In this document: piece after piece, positions 1 through 6,809 of the stretch
How the letters are laid out: the number at the start of each line of letters is the position of its first letter
Position numbering within the stretch: position 1 is the first letter of the stretch
Source: DASYSL01 sp036003365
GTDB taxonomy: Bacteria > Eisenbacteria > RBG-16-71-46 > DASYSL01
Assembly (NCBI GenBank): GCA_036003365.1
Contig: DASYSL010000171.1
Span: 1 to 14,741, forward strand
Direction: 5' to 3'
DNA length: 14,741 nt
Program-made: the position numbers and the translations under genes
Notes under the pieces: generated by a model
Databases searched by the model: none
Told to the model about the DNA's origin: nothing
Seen by the model: only the letters and a program-made list of their open reading frames with translations

Positions 1-553
1 AGAAGTGGCCGGAGCTCGGTTTGCGCTCCACGCGATGCGACGAGAGCAGCCAGAACGCGGCGATCTGGATGACCGAGCAGCCAAGGAAGATGGCGAAGAG
101 AGTGGGGGCGCCTGAGATGACACCGAAGAGAGCCGCACCGAGCGCCGAGGCGCCATACCCCACGAAGTGGTAGTAGCTGAGGGCGGCGGTTCGCTTCTCG
201 AAGGGGATGGCGCGCGCCAGGATCACCTGCTCGATGGAGAGGAACGGCCCGGTTTCGCCCACGCTCACGGCGAGATTGCCGATCATGGCGGCGAGCACGA
301 CGACCCAGGGATTGCGGCTCGCCAGAAAGAGGACGGCGGAGATCACGCACAGGAACGCCAAGCCGACGAGGGCGTTGCGCGTTCCGAAGCGCTCCAATGG
401 GGCGCGGATTCCGTAGGTGAGGATGGCGCTGCCGACGAGTGTGAGCGTGATCGAGATGCCGATGCCCGCCGTGGACATGCCGAGACTCGCGAGATAGATC
501 GGCAAGAGGACGCCCAAGAATCCGTAGCAGAACGTGCGAAATGTCTTGGCCAC
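1..553 (-). CDS. MFS transporter, N-terminal part (runs off left edge)
   Basis: This is the N-terminal half of a major facilitator superfamily permease, read on the minus strand with no stop before the window edge. About 184 residues are visible. They contain several hydrophobic segments, a GTRNALVGL-type charged loop like the MFS loop between helices 2 and 3, and an ETGPFLSIEQ stretch in a later helix. The substrate cannot be named. The start is uncertain: GTG at 553 is the first conventional start that does not overlap the upstream glycosyltransferase. The frame stays open upstream, with a CTG at 583 preceded by GAGG and an ATG at 658 lying inside the glycosyltransferase gene. It follows the glycosyltransferase stop by about 20 bases and so probably belongs to the same transcript. 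Its co-location with glycosyltransferases is a weak hint of an envelope role. Confidence 0.75.
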   Translation of the reverse strand, partial: MAKTFRTFCYGFLGVLLPIYLASLGMSTAGIGISITLTLVGSAILTYGIRAPLERFGTRNALVGLAFLCVISAVLFLASRNPWVVVLAAMIGNLAVSVGETGPFLSIEQVILARAIPFEKRTAALSYYHFVGYGASALGAALFGVISGAPTLFAIFLGCSVIQIAAFWLLSSHRVERKPSSGHF

Positions 554-575
554 GAAAACGAGGATGACGTCGCGA

Positions 576-1385
576 CTAGGCAGAGTGAGCCTCGCGCTTT
601 TCCACCCCGAAGGGCGTCCAGGTCTCGCTCGTTTTGCCCCAGCGATGGATGGCGGCATCGTCGTGGGGAAAGCCGGCGTTGGTGTGGAAGCAGTGATACT
701 CGATGGCTTCCTGCGAGATGCTCTTGAAGCGCACGCCGGCGTTGAGCAATCGCATGCGCAGGTTGGTGTCCTCCATGCCGCGCCCGACGATGCGCTCGTC
801 GTAGCCGTTCACGCGCAGGAAGTCTTCGCGATGGAGCGAGAAATTGCAGCCGAGAATCGTGTAACGGTCGGTGAAAGCGCCGCGAAGGCCGTAGAGCATG
901 GGCAGGAAGAAGCCGTTACGACGATCGTTGGTCACGTGCTGCCACCAGAAGCCAGGCTTCTCGATGCGCATCGTGCGCACGTCGTCGGTCCTGAGACGGG
1001 AGGTGATGGCTTGGTCGAGCATCACCCGCCGGCCGGAGAGCGCTTGGCCCGGGCGCCGCCGCTTCATGTGCCGCTCGAGGAAGCGATGGTGAAGGATGCA
1101 GTCACCGTCGATGAACACGAGATAGGGCGCCGTGGATTGCGCCACGGCTTGGTTGACGATGATCGTCTTACGAAAGCCCTGGTCCTCATGCCACGCATGG
1201 ACGACGGGGTGCGCGAAGCGGCTTTGGGCGCGCCTCAGAAGATCGCCGATCTCCGGCCCCGAGCCGTCGTCGGCGATGACGATCTCGAAATCGCGAAGGG
1301 TCTGGTTCTCGAGGCTCGCAAGGATCCATTCGAGGAACTGCGGCTGATTGTAGACGGCGATGATGAGCGACAGCGCGGGGCTCAT
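576..1385 (-). CDS. Glycosyltransferase family 2 (GT-A fold)
   Basis: This 269-residue protein is a nucleotide-sugar-dependent glycosyltransferase, probably cytoplasmic or membrane-associated. The N-terminus has the family-2 pattern: a beta strand with LIIAVYNQ (residues 7-14), ADDGSG (38-43) for nucleotide binding, and a DGD metal-binding motif at 93-95. The C-terminal half has GRGMEDTNLRMRL, with Glu205-Asp206 as the likely catalytic pair, resembling the galactosyltransferase-type C-terminal domain of chondroitin-synthase-like and capsule or LPS glycosyltransferases. The ATG at 1385 overlaps the stop of the upstream glycosyltransferase in an ATGA arrangement, so the two are almost certainly translationally coupled. 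The frame is open further upstream, but that part is antisense-free shadow of the neighbouring gene. The donor and acceptor sugars cannot be told from sequence. A role in lipopolysaccharide or a glycan-modified lipid is likely from context. Confidence 0.88.
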   Translation of the reverse strand: MSPALSLIIAVYNQPQFLEWILASLENQTLRDFEIVIADDGSGPEIGDLLRRAQSRFAHPVVHAWHEDQGFRKTIIVNQAVAQSTAPYLVFIDGDCILHHRFLERHMKRRRPGQALSGRRVMLDQAITSRLRTDDVRTMRIEKPGFWWQHVTNDRRNGFFLPMLYGLRGAFTDRYTILGCNFSLHREDFLRVNGYDERIVGRGMEDTNLRMRLLNAGVRFKSISQEAIEYHCFHTNAGFPHDDAAIHRWGKTSETWTPFGVEKREAHSA

Positions 1386-2122
1386 CGCTTCTCCAGCTCG
1401 CGCAGCTTGGCGTACTTCAAGAAGTGGTAGTAGGCGTGCAGCTTGGCGACGACGAGTCCCGGCGCGCCGTCCTGAAATCCTCCTTTGAGGACGTACGAGC
1501 GGAAGAATTCCCAGCCGGGGGAGAGCGCGAGCTTCATCCAGGAGGCATGCCGGCCGCGCTCGGCCATCTGGGCGGCGGCGAGCGAGCTCATCTCGTTGAT
1601 CTTGGCGAGGTGGTGCGCCACGTCGCGATACGAGTAGTGATAGAGGGCGCCGTGCAGGCGCGCGGCGCGGCCCCTTACCTCGACGCGCTCGTGCACACGC
1701 TCGGGCGTGAAGCGCGCGCGGTCCTTGCGGAAAAGACGCATCACCCAGTCCGGATTCCAGGCGCCGTGATCGATCCAGCGTCCCAGGTACCAGACACGCC
1801 GTCCCACCATGTAGCCGTCGGCGGAGAAGTCTGACTGAGCGATCGCACGGGCCAGCTCGGGTGACACCTCCTCGTCGGCGTCGATCGAGAACACCCAGGG
1901 TGAACGCGCCTGCTCGAGCGCGAATTGCTTCTGTTTTCCATAACCCAGCCACACCTGGGGAATGACACGCGCGCCGGCGGCCGAGGCGGCGGCCAGCGTC
2001 CCGTCGGTGCTGCCCGAGTCCACGACCACGATCTCGCGCGAGAACGGGCGCACGCTGGCGAGACAGCGGGGGAGATTCCGCTCCTCGTTCAGGGTGATGA
2101 CGATGGTCGAGATGTCCGCCAT
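1382..2122 (-). CDS. Glycosyltransferase family 2, WaaE/KdtX-like
   Basis: This 246-residue protein has the compact WaaE/KdtX form of family-2 glycosyltransferase, the group that adds a sugar to the lipopolysaccharide inner core. Visible motifs are VITLNEERNLPRCL at residues 8-21, DSGSTDGT at 35-42 and the DADE metal/nucleotide motif at 81-84. A conserved-looking WNPDWVMRLFRK segment follows, as does HERVEV further on, which is typical of this subgroup. The C-terminus has a short aromatic and basic stretch (AYYHFLKYAKLRELEKR) suited to membrane-surface association. It is the first gene of a minus-strand operon that continues into a second glycosyltransferase and an MFS permease. No Shine-Dalgarno sequence is visible. 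A weak -10-like TAAAGT lies nine bases before the ATG. The sugar specificity is not determined. Confidence 0.88.
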   Translation of the reverse strand: MADISTIVITLNEERNLPRCLASVRPFSREIVVVDSGSTDGTLAAASAAGARVIPQVWLGYGKQKQFALEQARSPWVFSIDADEEVSPELARAIAQSDFSADGYMVGRRVWYLGRWIDHGAWNPDWVMRLFRKDRARFTPERVHERVEVRGRAARLHGALYHYSYRDVAHHLAKINEMSSLAAAQMAERGRHASWMKLALSPGWEFFRSYVLKGGFQDGAPGLVVAKLHAYYHFLKYAKLRELEKR

Positions 2123-2131
2123 GAGACGCCC

Positions 2132-2137
2132 ACTTTA
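2132..2137 (-). promoter_or_regulatory. Weak -10-like element before the glycosyltransferase operon
   Basis: On the minus strand this reads TAAAGT and ends nine bases before the ATG at 2122. That would give a very short or absent 5' leader, consistent with the lack of a Shine-Dalgarno sequence. No convincing -35 element is visible, so this is only a candidate. Confidence 0.2.
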
Positions 2138-2173
2138 AGGCAGATGCCGAGGGGGGTTCACGCGGGAAAGACG

Positions 2174-2189
2174 CTTGTCAGATGGCAAG
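2174..2189. promoter_or_regulatory. Imperfect inverted repeat, possible operator
   Basis: CTTGTCAGATGGCAAG is an imperfect 16-base dyad (CTTGyCA with its complement TGrCAAG). It lies between the divergent glycosyltransferase and sphingolipid operons, about 50 bases upstream of each candidate promoter element. Position and size fit a dimeric repressor site, but no cognate regulator gene is in the window. Confidence 0.25.
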
Positions 2190-2225
2190 TTAGCTCGATC
2201 CAGGTGACATAAGGGGGCACGCCCG

Positions 2226-2255
2226 TTGACGGGCCGGCCCGGCCCCCCCTAGATT
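2226..2255 (+). promoter_or_regulatory. Candidate sigma70-type promoter for the sphingolipid operon
   Basis: TTGACG at 2226-2231 (five of six to the -35 consensus) is followed after 18 bases by TAGATT at 2250-2255 (four of six to the -10). The spacer contains the perfect palindrome GGGCCGGCCC and a run of seven C. A start near 2262 would give a structured leader of about 135 bases before the ATG at 2397. Confidence 0.4.
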
Positions 2256-2310
2256 GACGCGACTCCTTCACCCGCCCGGCCGGTCGGGAACGGCCCCAGT
2301 GGCGAACGAC

Positions 2311-2342
2311 GGCCGAGCGCAATATGGCTCAGGCCTTTTTTT
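2311..2342 (+). terminator. Intrinsic-terminator-like hairpin in the leader (possible attenuator)
   Basis: GGCCGAGC (2311-2318) can pair with GCTC-A-GGCC (2327-2335, one bulged A) across an eight-base loop, and the stem is followed directly by seven T (2336-2342). This is a textbook intrinsic terminator shape and stands out strongly in this GC-rich sequence. No plus-strand gene lies upstream for it to end, because the upstream neighbour is divergent. It sits about 75 bases after the candidate promoter and 55 bases before the first ATG. It could be a transcription attenuator, or the 3' end of a short independent RNA of about 80 nt. Confidence 0.55.
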
Positions 2343-2344
2343 GT

Positions 2345-2374
2345 GGCTCGGGACCCGTCCCCGGTCCTCGAGCC
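2345..2374 (+). other. Strong hairpin between terminator and ribosome binding site
   Basis: GGCTCGGGACC (2345-2355) pairs with GGTCC-T-CGAGCC (2363-2374): eleven base pairs with one bulged T and a seven-base loop. Its left arm GCTCGG is also complementary to CCGAGC (2313-2318) in the left arm of the preceding terminator stem, so the two structures could compete. It ends 13 bases before the AAGGTGG ribosome binding site. Confidence 0.4.
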
Positions 2375-2387
2375 GATCTCCAACCGC

Positions 2388-2394
2388 AAGGTGG
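2388..2394 (+). promoter_or_regulatory. Ribosome binding site fixing the spt start
   Basis: AAGGTGG ends two bases before the ATG at 2397, with its AAGG core at suitable distance. It supports this ATG over the in-frame GTG at 2343, which lies immediately after the T-run and has no purine-rich site. Confidence 0.5.
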
Positions 2395-2396
2395 AC

Positions 2397-3605
2397 ATGA
2401 GCGTCGTTTCCAAACGCGTCGATCTCTTCCAGAAGTGCTTCGGGTACACCCGGGCCCGCGAGGCAATGGCGGCCGGGGTGTATCCGTATTACATCCCCAT
2501 CGAAGGATCGACCGACACCGAAGTGATGGTGCATGGAAAGAAGCTCATCATGGTGGGCTCGAACAACTATCTCGGGCTCACGCATCACCCCAAGGTCATG
2601 GAGGCCGCCGCCGCGGCCACCGAGCGCTATGGCACGGGCTGCACCGGCAGCCGGCTCTTGAACGGCACGCTCGACATCCACGAAAAGCTCGAGAGCGACC
2701 TCGCCGAGTTCGTGGGCCACGAAGCTTCGATCATCTACTCGACGGGCTACCAGGCGAATCTGGGCGCCATCTCGGCTCTCATCAGCCGCGACGACGTGAT
2801 CCTCATCGACAAGCTCGACCACGCGTCGATCGTCGATGGGTGCACGATGGCGCGCGGCGAGACACTGCGCTTCCGCCACAACGACATCGCCGACCTCGAG
2901 GCCGAGCTCGACGTGCTCGCCGACAAGCCGGGCGGCCGTCTCGTCGCGGTGGACGGCGTGTTCTCGATGGAAGGCGACATCGCGCCCATCCCGCAGCTGG
3001 TCGAGACCTGCAAGAAGTACGAAGCGCGCCTGTTCGTGGACGAGGCGCATTCGCTCGGCGTGATCGGGCCCACGGGCGCCGGCGCCATGGATCACTACGG
3101 CATGAAGGGCAAGGCCGACCTGATCATGGGCACCTTCTCGAAGTCGTTCGCCTGCGTGGGCGGCTTCATCGCCGGCGACGAGGCCGTGATCCATTATCTG
3201 CGCCACCATTCGCGGAGTCTCATGTTCTCGGCCGCCATGCCTCCGGGTGCGGTGGCCACCGTGGCCGCGTGCCTCGACATCATCAAGAACGAGCCCGAGC
3301 GGCGCACGCGCCTCGCGGAGAACGCGCGCTATCTGCGCGACGGCATCCGCGCTCTGGGATACGAAACCGGCCCCACCGAGACGCCGATCGTACCGGTGAT
3401 CATCGGCTCGCTCGACAAGACGCTCGCGTTCTGGCGCCTGGTCATGGACGAGGGCATCTTCACCAACGCCGTCGTGCCGCCCGCCGTGCCGCCCAACGCT
3501 TGCCGCCTGCGCACCTCGTGCACCGCGACCCACACGCGCGAGCAGCTCGATCAAGTGCTCGAGGCCTTCCGGCGCGTGGGAAGAAAGCTGCGCAGCATGG
3601 CGTGA
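2397..3605 (+). CDS. spt: Serine palmitoyltransferase-type PLP enzyme (alpha-oxoamine synthase family)
   Basis: This 402-residue enzyme belongs to the fold-type I alpha-oxoamine synthases (SPT, KBL, BioF, HemA), which condense an amino acid with an acyl thioester and release CO2. Features: GSNNYLGL at 54-61, GTGCTGSRLLNG, the PLP-stacking His142 in DHASIVDG, DEAHSLGVIGPTG with Asp215 and His218, and the Schiff-base lysine Lys249 in GTFSKSFACVGG. The GTFSKSFA...GGFIAG version and the later SRSLMFSAAMPP and NAVVPPAVPP stretches are closest in my memory to bacterial serine palmitoyltransferases, rather than KBL or BioF. It would make 3-ketosphinganine from serine and palmitoyl thioester in the cytoplasm. 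The neighbours (GNAT acyltransferase, SDR reductase, Aur1-type PAP2) strongly support a sphingolipid role. The alternative is another acyl-amino-acid condensing enzyme of the same family. Confidence 0.88.
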   Translation: MSVVSKRVDLFQKCFGYTRAREAMAAGVYPYYIPIEGSTDTEVMVHGKKLIMVGSNNYLGLTHHPKVMEAAAAATERYGTGCTGSRLLNGTLDIHEKLESDLAEFVGHEASIIYSTGYQANLGAISALISRDDVILIDKLDHASIVDGCTMARGETLRFRHNDIADLEAELDVLADKPGGRLVAVDGVFSMEGDIAPIPQLVETCKKYEARLFVDEAHSLGVIGPTGAGAMDHYGMKGKADLIMGTFSKSFACVGGFIAGDEAVIHYLRHHSRSLMFSAAMPPGAVATVAACLDIIKNEPERRTRLAENARYLRDGIRALGYETGPTETPIVPVIIGSLDKTLAFWRLVMDEGIFTNAVVPPAVPPNACRLRTSCTATHTREQLDQVLEAFRRVGRKLRSMA

Positions 3606-3614
3606 GGCCTCACG
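3601..3614. repeat. Perfect 14-base palindrome over the spt stop codon
   Basis: CGTGAGGCCTCACG spans the TGA stop at 3603-3605. In RNA it could form a five-base-pair stem with a GGCC loop. There is no T-run after it, so it is not an obvious terminator. It may be chance or a small intercistronic RNA structure. Confidence 0.3.
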
Positions 3615-3651
3615 GCAGCACGCCTTTCCTCTTCCAGCGCGAGTTCAATCC

Positions 3652-4779
3652 ATGACGCTCTCGGTGCGCGCCGTCCCGCCTCAGGGGCGCGAGTTCACTC
3701 CGTTTCTCGAGCTGCCCTACCGCCTGCACAAGAGCCTGCCGAACTGGGTGCCGCCGCTCCGCGACGACGTGAAGCTCATGTTCGACCACAAGAAGAACCC
3801 CTTCTTCGAGCACGCCGAGGTCGAGCAGTGGGTGGCCGAGCGTGACGGTCGCGTGGTCGGGCGCATCGCGGCGGTGACCAACCGCGCGCACAACGACTTT
3901 CACCACGACAAGGTGGGCTTCTGGGGCTTCTTCGAGAGCGAAGACGACCCCGAGGTGGCCAAGCTCCTCTTCGACACGGCCGAGGGCTGGCTGGCCAAGC
4001 GCGGCATGGACACCATGCGCGGGCCGGCCAACTTCTCGACCAACGACGATTGCGGACTCTTGGTCAAAGGCTTCGACCGCCCGCCCTATGTCCTCATGCC
4101 GCACAATCCGCCGTATTACGAGCGGCTCGTGGAGGGCGGGGGATTCGTCAAAGCCAAGGATCTGCTCGCCTATCTGCACAGCCCTCCGGTCACCAACGAC
4201 TTCATGAACCGCGCCGCCGATCGCGTGGCGCGCCGCACCGGGGTGCGCACGCGGCCGTTCGATCTCAAGCACTTCGATCGTGAAGTGAATCTCGTGCGCG
4301 ACATCTACAACTCGGCATGGGACAAGAACTGGGGATTCGTGCCCATGACCGACCACGAGATCACGCACATGGCGAAGCAGCTCAAGCCGGTGGTGATCCC
4401 GGAGATCATTCGTTTCGCCGAGATCGACGGCAAGGTGGTGGCGTTCGGACTGGCCCTTCCCAACGTGAACCTGGTTTTCAAAAAGCTCGGCGGCAATCTC
4501 ACGCTGCCGGGCATCGTGCAGCTTCTCTTCGGCGCCAAGAAGCTCAAGGAAGTGCGCCTGCTCACCCTCGGCGTGCTCGAAGGGCATCGCGGCCTGGGCA
4601 TCGACCAGGTGCTCTATCGCGACTCGATTGCCGCCGCCATGCGTCTCGGCATCACCAGCGCCGAGTACTCATGGATGCTCGAGGACAATCCCGCGATCCT
4701 GCGGCCCCTCGAGCGCATGGGCGCCGTGCTCTACAAGACCTACCGCATCTACGATCGTCCCGTCCGCGCCACAGCCTAG
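3652..4779 (+). CDS. GNAT-fold acyltransferase, candidate bacterial ceramide synthase
   Basis: This 375-residue protein resembles the large GNAT-type family that includes E. coli YghO, with the N-terminal signature NWVPPLRDD...KKNPFFEHAEVEQWVAERDGRVVGRIAA (roughly residues 30-75). The C-terminal part has a GNAT-like acyl-CoA loop, LGVLEGHRGLGIDQ, with HRGLG at 312-316, followed by the characteristic EYSWMLEDNPAILRPLERMGA. Bacterial ceramide synthase (bCerS, characterised in Caulobacter) is known to be a GNAT-superfamily protein that N-acylates 3-ketosphinganine. Its position directly after spt makes that the best functional guess here. No transmembrane segment is evident, so it is probably cytoplasmic or peripheral. 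The ATG lies 46 bases after the spt stop with no clear Shine-Dalgarno sequence. Its stop abuts the next start exactly. The family match is firm; the substrate is inferred. Confidence 0.75.
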   Translation: MTLSVRAVPPQGREFTPFLELPYRLHKSLPNWVPPLRDDVKLMFDHKKNPFFEHAEVEQWVAERDGRVVGRIAAVTNRAHNDFHHDKVGFWGFFESEDDPEVAKLLFDTAEGWLAKRGMDTMRGPANFSTNDDCGLLVKGFDRPPYVLMPHNPPYYERLVEGGGFVKAKDLLAYLHSPPVTNDFMNRAADRVARRTGVRTRPFDLKHFDREVNLVRDIYNSAWDKNWGFVPMTDHEITHMAKQLKPVVIPEIIRFAEIDGKVVAFGLALPNVNLVFKKLGGNLTLPGIVQLLFGAKKLKEVRLLTLGVLEGHRGLGIDQVLYRDSIAAAMRLGITSAEYSWMLEDNPAILRPLERMGAVLYKTYRIYDRPVRATA

Positions 4780-5763
4780 ATGAGCGAGATCGAGCGCGGC
4801 CGCGTCCTGGTCACCGGGGCGAGCGGCTTCGTGGGCAGTCACGTGGCTCACGAGCTGGCCTCGGTGGGATGGCGCGTGCGCTGTCTCGCACGGACGACGT
4901 CGAAGCGCCGGTGGCTCACGCGCGCCGACTACGAGTTCGCGCTTTGCGACGTCAACGACCTGCGTGGCATGCCGGAAGCGCTCGAGGGCATGGACGCGGT
5001 GGTCCACTGTGCCGGGCTCACCAACGCGCTCCATCCCGACGAATACTTTCAGGTGAATGCCGAGGGCACGCTCCGTCTGTGGATGGCAGCCGAGCAGGCG
5101 AAGGTGAAGCGTTTCGTCCTGATCTCGAGCATTGCGGCCGCCGGTCCGGGGCGCGGCGGTGCACCACAGGACGAGAGCGCGATCCCTCACCCGGTGAGCG
5201 CGTACGGTAAGAGCAAACTCGCGGCCGAGAAGGCCGTTCTCACGACGGGAGGGCCCGTGGAGGCGCTCGTCGTCCGTCCGCCCACGGTTTACGGGCCGCG
5301 CGACAGCGATCTCCTGACCCTCGCCCGCCTCGCCCAGCGGGGATGGTTTCCGCTCGTCGGGCCGCGGCGGCTGTCGCTGATCCATGCCCTCGATCTGGCG
5401 GAGGGGATCCGCCTGGTGCTCGAGAAGGGCGAGCCCGGAAGCACCTATTATTTGACCGATGGAGAGGTGCATTCTTTGGAGGAGTTCGGATTGGCGATGG
5501 GTCACGCCCTCGGCAAGCGGGTGCGGTTCTTCTCCATTCCCAACTGGACGCTCTGGCTCGGCGCCATCGCCGGCGAGCTGACCGAGAGCATGATCCGCCG
5601 TCCCGCGCCTTTGAACCTGGAACGCGTTCGCCAATTCGTCAAAAACGATTGGACGGCGAGTGATGCGCGCGCGCGGCGCGAGCTGGGATACGAATCGCGC
5701 TATGATCTGATTCGAGGCATGGAGGACACCGTTCGGTGGTATCGGAGCGTCGGGTGGATCTGA
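4780..5763 (+). CDS. NAD(P)-dependent epimerase/dehydratase, candidate ketosphingolipid reductase (CerR-like)
   Basis: This 327-residue protein is an extended short-chain dehydrogenase/reductase. The Rossmann cofactor motif TGASGFVGSH is at residues 12-21, an active-site serine region LISSIAAAG is near 114-122, and the catalytic YGKSK has Tyr142 and Lys146. RPPTVYGPRDSDLL, typical of the epimerase/dehydratase family, follows. In Caulobacter the third ceramide gene, CerR, is of this family and reduces the 3-keto group after N-acylation. Gene order here fits the same role. The ATG follows the previous stop with no gap, and the 3' end overlaps the PAP2 gene, so all are likely one transcript. The alternative is a sugar-nucleotide epimerase or a 3-beta-hydroxysteroid dehydrogenase-like enzyme. 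Confidence 0.78.
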   Translation: MSEIERGRVLVTGASGFVGSHVAHELASVGWRVRCLARTTSKRRWLTRADYEFALCDVNDLRGMPEALEGMDAVVHCAGLTNALHPDEYFQVNAEGTLRLWMAAEQAKVKRFVLISSIAAAGPGRGGAPQDESAIPHPVSAYGKSKLAAEKAVLTTGGPVEALVVRPPTVYGPRDSDLLTLARLAQRGWFPLVGPRRLSLIHALDLAEGIRLVLEKGEPGSTYYLTDGEVHSLEEFGLAMGHALGKRVRFFSIPNWTLWLGAIAGELTESMIRRPAPLNLERVRQFVKNDWTASDARARRELGYESRYDLIRGMEDTVRWYRSVGWI

Positions 5764-6806
5764 AAGTCATTCCCGGTGGGGCTGCCGGGCCGCCGCGCGC
5801 CAACCGTCCGGGCACGGAGCCGGGCGTGCCGCGCCGGCTGTTCGGGCGCCACGCCGATCCGCCTGCCGCCGTGCCTGGTCCGTTCGAAGCCGGGCTTCGT
5901 CCGGTCGATCTACTCGTCCTTCTCTATCTCGGCATCACCACGTGTCTCATGATCGCGTTCCAGGGCGGCGTGCGCGCCTGGGGCGCCTTGGCGCTCGGCC
6001 ACATGGTGGCCGCCGCGCTGATCCTGCGCATGGGCGGGACGGAGCCGCCGCGCGCCGCCGTGCCGCGTTTCCTGCGCGACTTCTATCCGCTGCTGCTCCT
6101 GGCGTTCTTCTACTGGGAGTACTCCTGGCTCACCCACCTGTCGGGCGGCGTGCTGCACGACGTGCGCGTGGTGGGGTGGGAGCAAGGCGTGTTCGGATTC
6201 CAGCCCAGCCAGGAGCTGCACAAGATGTGGCCCTGGAAGCCGCTCAGCGAGTACCTGCACGCGGCCTACTTCTCCTATTACCTGGTGCCGGCCTCCCTGA
6301 CCTTGAGCTTGTATCTGCGCGGCAAGTGGGCCGCGTTCCAGGAGGCGCTCACCACGACCTTGCTCACGTTCTTCACCTGCGGGCTCTTGTTCATCGCGTT
6401 CCCCGTGGCGGGGCCGTATCACCACTTCGGCGCGCCGACTCTGGGTGCCTTGGCGGGGCCCTTCGCCCGCCTCACGCATGGCGTGGTCGAGAGCGCCTCG
6501 AGCGTGGGCACCGCGTTTCCCTCGTCGCACGTGGCGATCGCGGTGGCGGTCTGGGTGGCCGCTCTGCGGCTGAGCCGAGGGGTCTTCCTGGGGCTCTGCC
6601 TCGTGGTGCCGGCCCTCGCGCTGGGGACCGTGTACGGCGGCTTCCACTACGGGGTCGACGCCCTCTCTGGATTGGCCGTCGGAGTGGGCACCGGCCTCCT
6701 CGGCCCGCGCGTGAACGGCTTTTTCGCGCAACGACTTCCGCGCACGCGGCACCGTCCGAGCGTCACTTGGGGAGCCCCCCTTCCCAAGACCGGAGGCCGT
6801 GCTTAG
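5736..6806 (+). CDS. Aur1-type PAP2 membrane enzyme, candidate phosphosphingolipid synthase
   Basis: This 356-residue polytopic membrane protein has six or more hydrophobic segments after a proline-rich cytoplasmic N-terminus of about 50 residues. The second PAP2 motif is TAFPSSH with His265 and the third is GGFHYGVDALSG with His304 and Asp308. The classical first motif KxxxxxxRP is not seen, while FPVAGPYHHFG and the aromatic FFYWEYSWLTHL region are of the Aur1/Ipt1-like (PAP2_3) form. The His-His-Asp spacing of 39 and 4 residues matches, as I recall it, the triad of yeast Aur1, which makes inositol phosphorylceramide. A role in transferring a phospho-head group to ceramide, or dephosphorylating a lipid, fits the operon. 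The start is either GTG 5736 (GGAGG ten bases upstream) or GTG 5754 (GGAG six bases upstream). Both overlap the SDR gene. Confidence 0.78.
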   Translation: MVSERRVDLKVIPGGAAGPPRANRPGTEPGVPRRLFGRHADPPAAVPGPFEAGLRPVDLLVLLYLGITTCLMIAFQGGVRAWGALALGHMVAAALILRMGGTEPPRAAVPRFLRDFYPLLLLAFFYWEYSWLTHLSGGVLHDVRVVGWEQGVFGFQPSQELHKMWPWKPLSEYLHAAYFSYYLVPASLTLSLYLRGKWAAFQEALTTTLLTFFTCGLLFIAFPVAGPYHHFGAPTLGALAGPFARLTHGVVESASSVGTAFPSSHVAIAVAVWVAALRLSRGVFLGLCLVVPALALGTVYGGFHYGVDALSGLAVGVGTGLLGPRVNGFFAQRLPRTRHRPSVTWGAPLPKTGGRA

Positions 6807-6809
6807 AAT
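6804..6809 (+). promoter_or_regulatory. -10-like element at the PAP2 stop codon
   Basis: TAGAAT (five of six to the -10 consensus) overlaps the TAG stop of the PAP2 gene and follows TGCT. No clear -35 is visible. It could start a transcript for the membrane protein at 6870 with a leader of about 55 bases. Confidence 0.25.

Noticed and set aside
167..727. Plus-strand open frame of 186 codons at the left edge
   Set aside because: Antisense to a clear MFS membrane protein; charged low-complexity sequence without motifs.
1386..1952. N-terminal extension of the 576-1385 glycosyltransferase frame
   Set aside because: The extension is Arg-rich shadow of the upstream glycosyltransferase in another frame. 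The family fold begins at MSPALSLIIAVYN.
2343..2396. GTG at 2343 as start of the serine palmitoyltransferase gene
   Set aside because: It lies directly after the T-run of a terminator-like hairpin and has no ribosome binding site. ATG 2397 has AAGGTGG upstream and suits the family length.
2268..3554. Long minus-strand open frame of 428 codons opposite the serine palmitoyltransferase gene
   Set aside because: Composition is rich in His, Arg, Glu, Ala and Val with no recognisable motif, as expected of an antisense shadow in high-GC DNA. The plus-strand gene has a full set of family motifs.
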